Below are positions 25,207 to 30,813 of a stretch of 30,813 nucleotides of DNA, one piece after another. The notes below the pieces were generated by a model. That model was not told where the DNA came from and did no database searches. It saw only the letters and a program-made list of their open reading frames with translations. A program made the translations under genes and the position numbers. The DNA is from UBA4823 sp034436035 (lineage in GTDB: Bacteria; Chloroflexota; Anaerolineae; Anaerolineales; UBA4823), in the NCBI GenBank assembly GCA_034436035.1, contig DAOTVW010000123.1, forward strand, positions 1-30,813, in the 5' to 3' direction. The stretch's first letter is position 1; every line of letters begins with the position of its first letter.

Positions 25207-27342
25207 ATGACTTTACAAATTGACCCGTCCTTGCAACCCTTTTTTAATCCAAAAGGAATTGCCCTCATTGGCGCGTCCACTGATCCGAATAAACTCGGTT
25301 ATGCACTTGCTCGCAATTTAGTGCAGTGTAACTATCAGGGGGAACTGCACTTTGTCAACCCAAAAGGTGGAACCTTGTTGGGCCATCAAATGTATACCCA
25401 CATTCTGGAAGTGCCGGAACCGGTCGATTTGGCGATCTTATTGGTTCCGGCTGCGACAGTGCCGGGGCTGCTGCGGGATGTGGGCAGGCGGGGAATCAGT
25501 GCAGCCATTATTGGCTCGGGAGGATTCCGGGAGGTTGGGCAGGAAGGCGCGGCATTAGAAGAAGAATGTGTGGCGATTGCACGTAAATATCATATTCGTT
25601 TGTTAGGGCCAAATTGTATTGGTATTATGGACACACATCTGCCCCTCGACGCCACTTTTCTCCCTCCGCCGCCACCACGGCCGGGTGATGTAGCGTTTAT
25701 TTCGCAGTCAGGGGCGATTTTGGCAGCAGTAATTGATTGGGCGCGTGGGCAAGACCTTGGCCTTTCCCATCTTATCAGTCTTGGAAATCAGGCTGATATT
25801 TGTGAAACCGATGTCTTAGCACCCGTTGCGGCTGATATTCATACGCATGTGCTTACATTGTATTTGGAAGGTGTGCGCGATGGACGGAGGTTTGTCAGCG
25901 AAGCTAAACAAGTGGCGCGATTAAAACCAATTGTGGCATTGAAAGTAGGACGCTTTGCTAGCGGGCAGCGTGCGGTTGCTTCTCACACCGGCGCGTTAGC
26001 GGGTCGCGAAAGTGCATTCAATGCAGCTTTTTGGCGAGCCGGGGTTATCCGAGCAGATACCAGTGAAGAGATGTTCGATTGGGCACGCGCTTTAGCCTGG
26101 TGTCCATTGCCAAAAGGAAGGTCCATTGCGATTCTAACCAGCGCGGGTGGGCCAGGTGTGACGGCCGCTGATGCATTGGAGGTGAACGGGATGCAATTGG
26201 CCGAGTTAAACCCGGAGACCGTAGCATGTTTACGGCAAATTCTACCGTCAGCTGCCAGCCTCCTTAACCCGGTGGATCTATTAGCCACTGCAACACCAGA
26301 ACAATATGCAGCGAGTTTAAAATGTTTATTGAGTGATGAAGGTGTTCATGGTGTTTTGATTATCCTTCCGCCATTACCGATGCAGACTGCCGGGGCAGTG
26401 GCAAAAGTGTTGATACCGGTCATATATAACGCCGATAAACCGGTGGTGATTGCCTTGATGGGAGAGCGTTTGATTCAGGAAGCCATCGAGCATTTTCGGG
26501 CGGCGCACATCCCTGAATATCGTTTTCCCGAAAGAGCTGCGTCGGCATTGGCGATTTTGGCAGAAAGAGCGGAGTTCCTGGCCAGGCCGGATGAGGAACC
26601 GCAGCTTTTTGGCGATGTAGACCGTGAAGCTGTGCAAAATTTGTTGTCCCCTTACATCGAAAAAGCGCAATCCAATCCCCAAGGTATTGATTTACCAACC
26701 GAAGTGGCAATCCAAATTTTGAATGCCTATCGTATCCCGACGCAACCAGCCGGCTTGGCAAAAACGAAAGAAGAAGCGCTGCTGTTGGCAGAAAGAATTG
26801 GTTACCCGGTGGCGATGAAGATCGCCTCTCCAGCCATTGCCCATAAATCCGATATTGGGGGAGTACTGTTGAATATTGAGGATTCCTCTGGGGTTTCACA
26901 GGGCTTTGAAATTATTTATCGCAATGCACGCCAAGCCCATCCTGAAGCGGAGATATCCGGTATCCATGTTCAGAGGATGCTGCCCGAAGGACAGGATGTG
27001 ATCATTGGAGGAATTCATGATGATCAATTTGGGGCATTGGTCATGTTTGGTTCCGGAGGGGTTGAGGTTGAGGGATTAAAAGATGTGGCATTTGCGCTGG
27101 CTCCCGTGACCGATTATGAGGCAAGTCAGATTTTGCAGAGAACCTGGGCGGGGAGGAAATTGGCTGGTTTTCGTAATTTACCGCCCGCAGATCGGGAAGC
27201 GACAATGGAAGCATTGAAACGGCTTGCTCAGTTAATGGCAGATTTTCCGCAAATTGCCGAATTTGAGATCAACCCATTAAGGGTCATGGAAGCGGGCTCG
27301 GGTGTGTTTGCTATCGATGTGCGCGCAAGGGTGAAAGGGTAA
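25207..27342 (+). CDS. Acetate/acyl-CoA ligase, ADP-forming (fused alpha-beta)
   Basis: This 711-aa NDP-forming acyl-CoA synthetase interconverts acyl-CoA, ADP and phosphate with acid, CoA and ATP. It is used for energy conservation in fermentation. Domain order is an N-terminal CoA-binding Rossmann fold (PKGIALIGASTDPNKLGYAL, about 14-33), two succinyl-CoA-ligase-like domains (about 155-460) and a C-terminal ATP-grasp domain (about 480-705) with GYPVAMKIASPAIAHKSDIGG and EINPLRV. The conserved SHTGALAG segment places a His at 260, the region of the phosphorylated histidine. Alpha and beta parts are fused in one chain, as in many bacterial and some archaeal versions. The ATG at 25207 has AAAGGAAA upstream. 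The related protein acetyltransferase Pat carries an extra GNAT domain that is absent here. The acyl specificity is unknown. Confidence 0.88.
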   Translation: MTLQIDPSLQPFFNPKGIALIGASTDPNKLGYALARNLVQCNYQGELHFVNPKGGTLLGHQMYTHILEVPEPVDLAILLVPAATVPGLLRDVGRRGISAAIIGSGGFREVGQEGAALEEECVAIARKYHIRLLGPNCIGIMDTHLPLDATFLPPPPPRPGDVAFISQSGAILAAVIDWARGQDLGLSHLISLGNQADICETDVLAPVAADIHTHVLTLYLEGVRDGRRFVSEAKQVARLKPIVALKVGRFASGQRAVASHTGALAGRESAFNAAFWRAGVIRADTSEEMFDWARALAWCPLPKGRSIAILTSAGGPGVTAADALEVNGMQLAELNPETVACLRQILPSAASLLNPVDLLATATPEQYAASLKCLLSDEGVHGVLIILPPLPMQTAGAVAKVLIPVIYNADKPVVIALMGERLIQEAIEHFRAAHIPEYRFPERAASALAILAERAEFLARPDEEPQLFGDVDREAVQNLLSPYIEKAQSNPQGIDLPTEVAIQILNAYRIPTQPAGLAKTKEEALLLAERIGYPVAMKIASPAIAHKSDIGGVLLNIEDSSGVSQGFEIIYRNARQAHPEAEISGIHVQRMLPEGQDVIIGGIHDDQFGALVMFGSGGVEVEGLKDVAFALAPVTDYEASQILQRTWAGRKLAGFRNLPPADREATMEALKRLAQLMADFPQIAEFEINPLRVMEAGSGVFAIDVRARVKG

Positions 27343-27384
27343 CTTTTTTATATCGTAGTGGGAGCATCAGGAAGGAATGCATCC

Positions 27385-28566
27385 GTGGGACGAACTATTT
27401 TGCATTTGGATCTGGATGCCTTTTTTTGTGCAGTGGAGGAACTCGATAATCCTGCTTTGCGCGGAAAACCGTTTGCGGTGGGAGGAAAACCGCAATCACG
27501 TGGGGTCGTTTCTTCCTGCTCTTATCGAGCCCGCCAGTTTGGCATCCATTCCGCAATGCCGATGGCACGTGCGGTGCGTTTATGTAAAGATTTAATCGTT
27601 GTTCCACCGCGTTTTTCTCGTTATCAGGAATTGTCTCGACAAGTCATGAATCGGCTAAAAAGCGTCACGCCACTCGTGGAGCAGATTTCGATCGATGAGG
27701 CATTTCTTGATCTCAGCGATATAGCGGAAAATGTGCAAGAAATAGCCAAAAACATCCAAAATCAAATCCGCAACGAATTGGGATTGCCTAATTCTGTCGG
27801 GATAGCCTCCAATAAATTGGTGGCGAAAATTGCTACCGAAGTGGGAAAGATGTCGGCTACAAAGGGAGAACCGCCCAATGCTTTTGTTTTTGTCCCACCA
27901 GGGAAAGAAGCGGAATTTCTCGATCCCCTCCCGGCAAAAATGTTATGGGGAGTGGGACCGAAAACCGAGGCTATTTTAGCGAATCTGGGCATTCAGACGA
28001 TTGGGGATATCGCTCGCTTTCCCGAAGCGGAATTAATCCAGCTATTGGGGGAGCATGGACGCGAGCTCGCTCGTCATGCTCACGGAATCGATGACCGTCC
28101 AATCATGGTTGAACATGAGATCAAATCGATTAGTCAAGAAGTTACATTTGAACAAGACATTCGAGATGCTCGCCTGATCAAAAAGACTCTCTATTCGCTC
28201 TCGGAAAAGGTAGGAGAACGGCTTCGGCGTCATCATTTAGTTGGGGGAACGGTTAAGATTAAACTACGTTGGCAAGATTTCACGACCATAACCCGTCAGA
28301 CCACATTGACCACGCCAACCGACCAAGGGGATGTTATTTACCAAGTTGCCTATGAGCTATTGCAGAAAATCCATTCCACTGAAAAAGCAATTCGTCTGAT
28401 CGGGGTTGGAGTGACCGGTTTACGCGAGCCGGTTTTTCAGCTTGAACTTTGGCGAGAGACGGATGAGAAGCAAAGGAAAGTTCAAGAAGTGGTGGATGCA
28501 TTGCAGGAAAAATATGGCAGAAAGATGGTTACACGCGGTTATGAGAAACTCAGGCAAGACAAATAA
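27385..28566 (+). CDS. dinB: DNA polymerase IV (Y family)
   Basis: This 393-aa error-prone translesion polymerase extends past damaged bases. The palm motif HLDLDAFFCAVEE is at the N-terminus. SYRARQFGIHSAMPMARA is the nucleotide-contacting finger block, SIDEAFLDLSD holds the catalytic Asp-Glu pair, and VGIASNKLVAKIATEVGK follows. A thumb HhH region (LLWGVGPKTEAILANLGI) and the little-finger domain (about 240-350) complete it. The start is GTG at 27385, preceded by AGGAAGGA at 8 nt. A longer GTG frame from 27358 has no such site. The C-terminus has no obvious canonical clamp-binding peptide, although REPVFQLEL (about 359) could serve. No LexA-type operator was recognised upstream. The gene follows the CoA ligase by 42 nt, so they may share a transcript without functional link. 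Confidence 0.95.
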   Translation: MGRTILHLDLDAFFCAVEELDNPALRGKPFAVGGKPQSRGVVSSCSYRARQFGIHSAMPMARAVRLCKDLIVVPPRFSRYQELSRQVMNRLKSVTPLVEQISIDEAFLDLSDIAENVQEIAKNIQNQIRNELGLPNSVGIASNKLVAKIATEVGKMSATKGEPPNAFVFVPPGKEAEFLDPLPAKMLWGVGPKTEAILANLGIQTIGDIARFPEAELIQLLGEHGRELARHAHGIDDRPIMVEHEIKSISQEVTFEQDIRDARLIKKTLYSLSEKVGERLRRHHLVGGTVKIKLRWQDFTTITRQTTLTTPTDQGDVIYQVAYELLQKIHSTEKAIRLIGVGVTGLREPVFQLELWRETDEKQRKVQEVVDALQEKYGRKMVTRGYEKLRQDK

Positions 28567-28609
28567 CGAATGAGTTAATTATTTTGATAAAAATTGCCCA
28601 AATTTATCC

Positions 28610-28637
28610 TTGTGTTATTTCATAAAACCTCTATAAT
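28610..28637 (+). promoter_or_regulatory. Promoter with leaderless start for the DUF2085 gene
   Basis: TTGTGT (28610-28615), a 16-bp spacer and a perfect TATAAT (28632-28637) lead 7 nt later directly to the ATG at 28645. No SD is present between them, so the message would begin at the start codon. Confidence 0.6.
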
Positions 28638-28644
28638 TTAGCGA

Positions 28645-29499
28645 ATGAAATCACTGCTCAACCGTCTGCGAACGTTCCCGTTGTTTTGGAAAATCCCGCT
28701 CATCCTTGTCGTTGGTTTAATGCTATTCGGCTGGCTGTTGAATACGCCAGCCGGGTTGCTCGGCAAAGCCGATGCAGTGGGGTATGCGGTTTGTCACCGC
28801 ATTGACTTGCGCTCCTATCATTTGGGAGATCGGGCATTGCCGCTTTGTTCGCGCTGTACTGGCATGTACTTGGGCGCATTGTTGGGATTGACATTCCAAT
28901 ATGCCATTAACCGCCGCGCAAGTGGAACCCCACCCTGGCTGGTGATAATCATCCTTGCTTTGCTGGTGATCGCCTTTGCCATCGATGGGATTAATTCCTA
29001 TCTCACTTTCTTTCCGGGTTTTCCTCATCTCTATCAACCACAAAATTACCTTCGTTTATTAACGGGCAGCGGGATGGGAATGGTGATATCGGCAGCACTT
29101 TTCCCTGCATTTAACGAAACAATGTGGAAAGATGCGCAGCCGGATCCGGCTTTGAGTAACCTTGGGCAAATTCTTGGGTTAATTTTTATGACTCTCGTTG
29201 TAGATTTGTTGGTAATGAGCGAAAATCCGCTGATCCTGTATCCGTTTGCATTGTTGAGCGCAGCAGGCGTAATGCTGTTGTTAACCATGATCTATAGTAT
29301 GGTTTGGGTGATTTTGTTGAATAAAGAAAATCAATATGAAAATATGAAGCAATTGACCTACCCATTACTGGCTGGTTTTGGTTTGGCGTTGTTGCAAATA
29401 ATCCTTATCGATGCAGGGCGTTTTCTCCTGACGGGTACCTGGAGTGGTTTTAAAATTGGTTTGCTGAAACATCAACTATTCTATAACCATCACGTATAA
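28645..29499 (+). CDS. DUF2085 polytopic membrane protein
   Basis: This 284-aa protein has about seven hydrophobic segments. Its diagnostic feature is a Cys/His block after the first span: VCHRIDLRS (Cys50-His51), then LCSRCTGMYLG (Cys68 and Cys71). This spacing matches DUF2085 proteins and could bind a metal or form a redox pair, but the family has no established function. Hydrophobic segments at about 16-34, 74-90, 97-115, 133-150, 173-190, 195-225 and 240-255 were judged by eye. Translation probably starts without a leader. The stop codon lies inside the -10-like TATAAT of the next gene. It begins the plus-strand cluster of small membrane proteins. Confidence 0.82.
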   Translation: MKSLLNRLRTFPLFWKIPLILVVGLMLFGWLLNTPAGLLGKADAVGYAVCHRIDLRSYHLGDRALPLCSRCTGMYLGALLGLTFQYAINRRASGTPPWLVIIILALLVIAFAIDGINSYLTFFPGFPHLYQPQNYLRLLTGSGMGMVISAALFPAFNETMWKDAQPDPALSNLGQILGLIFMTLVVDLLVMSENPLILYPFALLSAAGVMLLLTMIYSMVWVILLNKENQYENMKQLTYPLLAGFGLALLQIILIDAGRFLLTGTWSGFKIGLLKHQLFYNHHV

Positions 29500-29500
29500 T
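29495..29500 (+). promoter_or_regulatory. Possible -10 box for the DUF4126 gene
   Basis: TATAAT includes the TAA stop of the DUF2085 gene (29497-29499). No good -35 is seen, and transcription would start near 29507, 13 nt before the ATG at 29520. Co-transcription with the upstream gene is an equally simple explanation. Confidence 0.3.
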
Positions 29501-29519
29501 AGTATTGAATGGATATCAA

Positions 29520-30092
29520 ATGGAGATTTTAAGCGGGATATTGGCAGCCTTTGGATTATCGGCAAGTGCAGGCTTGAATGCCTATATACCTTTATTGGTG
29601 GTGGCATTGGTTGCTCGTTTTACGCCGCTTATCAAGCTCAATTCTCCCTGGGATACCTTGACGAATGGCTGGATCATTGTTGTTTTGGTGTTGCTCACCG
29701 CAATAGAATTTTTTGCAGATAAAGTGCCAGCAGTAAATCATATCAATGATGTAATCCAGACCTTTATCCGCCCTGTAGCTGGCGCAATTGTTTTTGCTGC
29801 CAGTGCCAATGTTTTCACCCATATCCATCCTGTCTTGTCGTTGGCGTGTGGCTTACTGGTCGCTGGTAGTGTACATGCGGTAAAAGCCTTAGCGGTTCGT
29901 CCAGCGGTAACCGCTACAACCGGGGGAGCGGGCAATATTCCGGTCAGTATTGTGGAGGATATCCTCTCCACATTTCTTTCTATCCTTGCAGTTGTCGTGC
30001 CGGTTTTCATAGCAGTTTTACTAATCCTTTTTACCGCTTGGGTAATCTGGATTTTTTGGCGGCGAGCAAACCGGATGCGGCAAACCATCTAA
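29520..30092 (+). CDS. DUF4126 membrane protein
   Basis: This 190-aa protein has about five hydrophobic segments. The opening block GILAAFGLSASAGLNAYIPLL and the later VKALAVRPAVTATTGGAGNIPVSIVED are characteristic of DUF4126. Conserved small-residue stretches (SASAGLNAYIP, GGAGNIP) resemble re-entrant or pore-lining loops, but this is inference and no function is established. The ATG at 29520 is chosen over a TTG at 29505. The ribosome site is weak (GGAT about 5 nt upstream), and the gap from the previous stop is only 20 nt. The next gene follows by 15 nt with a strong SD. Confidence 0.82.
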   Translation: MEILSGILAAFGLSASAGLNAYIPLLVVALVARFTPLIKLNSPWDTLTNGWIIVVLVLLTAIEFFADKVPAVNHINDVIQTFIRPVAGAIVFAASANVFTHIHPVLSLACGLLVAGSVHAVKALAVRPAVTATTGGAGNIPVSIVEDILSTFLSILAVVVPVFIAVLLILFTAWVIWIFWRRANRMRQTI

Positions 30093-30107
30093 TTTTATGG
30101 AGGCAAA

Positions 30108-30464
30108 ATGAGCAATCAAACAGTAAATCAACCCCCTTATTCTCCCCCCAACAGCAGCATGGCGATTGTGAGCTTAATCGCCGGGATCTGTGGGCTGACG
30201 ATATTTCCGTTTATTGGCAGTATCGTGGCGGTCATTACCGGGTCTATGGCGAAAAAGGAAATATTAAATAGCCGTGGTGCATTGAGCGGCGAAGGGTTAG
30301 CCAAAGCTGGTATTATCCTCGGTTGGATTGGTATTGGGCTAGGCGTCCTGGGATTTTGCATTGCGGCTGTGGCGGTGATCATTCCCTTTATCTTAGTTGC
30401 CTTGGGTCTTGCCCGTGGTGATTCCAGCATGCTCCCTTTGTGGTGGGCATTGAGTGTTATTTAA
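30108..30464 (+). CDS. DUF4190 small membrane protein
   Basis: This 118-aa protein has a Pro/Gln/Asn-rich N-terminal tail (about 1-16) and two hydrophobic blocks, SMAIVSLIAGICGLTIFPFIG and a longer one from about 66 to 105. The segment between them contains AKKEILNSRGALSGEGLAKAG, the turn typical of DUF4190. Proteins of this type often lie in multi-gene envelope clusters, but their role is unknown. GGAGG lies 5 nt before the ATG. It is the third of four short membrane-protein genes in a row. Confidence 0.82.
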   Translation: MSNQTVNQPPYSPPNSSMAIVSLIAGICGLTIFPFIGSIVAVITGSMAKKEILNSRGALSGEGLAKAGIILGWIGIGLGVLGFCIAAVAVIIPFILVALGLARGDSSMLPLWWALSVI

Positions 30465-30497
30465 TTTTTTGGGATTTTGGTTTAATCCAAATTGAAT

Positions 30498-30526
30498 TTG
30501 TCATTCATTTTGGTTTTTCGTAGTTT
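30498..30526 (+). promoter_or_regulatory. Possible promoter of the 54-aa gene
   Basis: TTGTCA (30498-30503) is followed 17 bp later by TAGTTT (30521-30526), a poor -10. The -35 is the same hexamer as in the selC promoter. The predicted start is near 30533, leaving a 19-nt leader with AAGGAG. Confidence 0.35.
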
Positions 30527-30551
30527 ATTTGTTTAATAAGGAGAAGAAGCT

Positions 30552-30716
30552 ATGGAACAACCCCCTTTCCCGCCTGTTGAGGAAAAAAAGAAGAAGAACA
30601 CGACATTAATCGTCATCATCCTTGTTTTGCTGGTTTTATGTTGTTGTTGTATCGCCCTGGGTATTGCTGGATACCAGTATGGCGACCAGATTATGCAATC
30701 ACTAGGCGTTTATTAA
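30552..30716 (+). CDS. 54-aa single-span membrane protein with four consecutive cysteines
   Basis: This gene is below common length cut-offs, but it has AAGGAG 8 nt before an ATG, a clean TAA stop and a terminator 7 nt later. The protein has a Pro-rich acidic N-terminus (MEQPPFPPVEE), a KKKK cluster (residues 12-15) as a topology anchor, and a hydrophobic helix (about 19-40) containing Cys30-33 in a row. The short polar tail is YQYGDQIMQSLGVY. The positive cluster before the helix predicts N-in orientation. The Cys run at mid to late helix could carry lipidation, metal or disulfide contacts (inference). A similar tail-plus-span design follows DUF4190 genes in related bacteria (recollection, not checked). 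The function is unknown. Confidence 0.75.
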   Translation: MEQPPFPPVEEKKKKNTTLIVIILVLLVLCCCCIALGIAGYQYGDQIMQSLGVY

Positions 30717-30723
30717 TCTAATA

Positions 30724-30760
30724 GGGGTGGTTAAGAAAGATAAAACCACCCCAATCTTTT
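30724..30760 (+). terminator. Rho-independent terminator after the small-membrane-protein cluster
   Basis: GGGGTGGTT (30724-30732) pairs perfectly over 9 bp with AACCACCCC (30744-30752) around an 11-nt A-rich loop, followed by AATCTTTTGTT. It lies 7 nt after the 54-aa gene stop. The T-tract is interrupted, so efficiency is uncertain. Confidence 0.75.
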
Positions 30761-30787
30761 GTTCTCATTTATTCAACACAGTAGCCA

Positions 30788-30812
30788 ACCCCTTTTCAAC
30801 CAATTAAGGGGT
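30788..30812. repeat. Hairpin at the window edge
   Basis: ACCCCTT (30788-30794) and AAGGGGT (30806-30812) are perfect inverse complements with an 11-nt loop. The sequence ends one base later, so a T-tract cannot be assessed. It could be a second terminator or part of the next locus. Confidence 0.4.
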
Positions 30813-30813
30813 G

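Noticed and set aside
27358..27384. Upstream GTG for dinB
   Set aside because: No ribosome site precedes it. AGGAAGGA is correctly placed for the GTG at 27385, and Pol IV proteins usually begin close to the HLDLDAFF block.
30773..30813. Minus-strand partial gene entering from the right edge
   Set aside because: One minus frame is open for 12 codons up to a TGA at 30773, which is far too short to support a gene. Another frame contains an in-frame TGA, tempting as selenocysteine because of selC, but nothing supports it.
1..30813. CRISPR array, insertion sequence, prophage, integron or toxin-antitoxin pair
   Set aside because: No direct-repeat array, transposase, integrase or small paired-gene module was seen. 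Gene order and style are uniform, without signs of recent transfer.

Overview
The window looks like a chromosomal segment of a Chloroflexota bacterium, most likely of the Anaerolineae type. This rests on family recognition by eye, not on a search. The supporting signs are two 'Chlor_Arch_YYY' (DUF2298-like) giant membrane proteins, several GT39/GT-C glycosyltransferases, a Pro/Thr-rich TPR membrane protein, DUF4126/DUF4190/DUF2085 membrane proteins and a tiny Cys-rich single-span protein. No insertion sequence, phage gene, CRISPR array or rRNA is visible, and coding density is very high. The longest stretch without a gene is the 161-bp divergent region at 20467-20627.

Layout. (1) 1-3250, plus strand: a selenocysteine tRNA (selC, anticodon UCA) with a good promoter. 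A site-2 protease gene starts 13 nt after its 3' end, followed by a TPR membrane protein. (2) 3329-20466, minus strand: one run of eight tightly packed genes, read from 20466 downwards. They are a GT39-like glycosyltransferase, a 1656-aa fusion of a GT39-like domain with a YYY domain, a free-standing 844-aa YYY protein, another GT39-like protein, cytidylate kinase, two PlsC-type acyltransferases and a large sensor histidine kinase. (3) 20628-25107, plus strand: a SAM hydroxide adenosyltransferase (DUF62), then a complete ECF importer (fused double ATPase, S component, EcfT) with its own predicted promoter and a structured leader. (4) 25207-28566: a fused ADP-forming acyl-CoA synthetase and DNA polymerase IV. 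(5) 28645-30716: a small-membrane-protein cluster (DUF2085, DUF4126, DUF4190, 54-aa Cys4 protein) closed by a hairpin terminator.

How the parts may work together. The minus-strand operon joins phospholipid synthesis (CDP-activating kinase and two acyltransferases) to four polytopic GT-C-like proteins. It looks like an envelope glycan or glycolipid assembly unit, and the histidine kinase could sense envelope state. The YYY proteins have no established function and are the best candidate for an undescribed system. I see a shared signature in the two copies (EKPM(D/E), SFPPxDPW, YYYxG, DxHxH) and a clear tandem-paralogue relationship. The ECF importer has no identifiable substrate, and its leader RNA and a 16-bp intercistronic stem-loop deserve attention. 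Several genes (20628, 18268, 10708, 28645) have a -10 element only 6-10 nt before the start codon and no Shine-Dalgarno sequence, which suggests leaderless transcripts.
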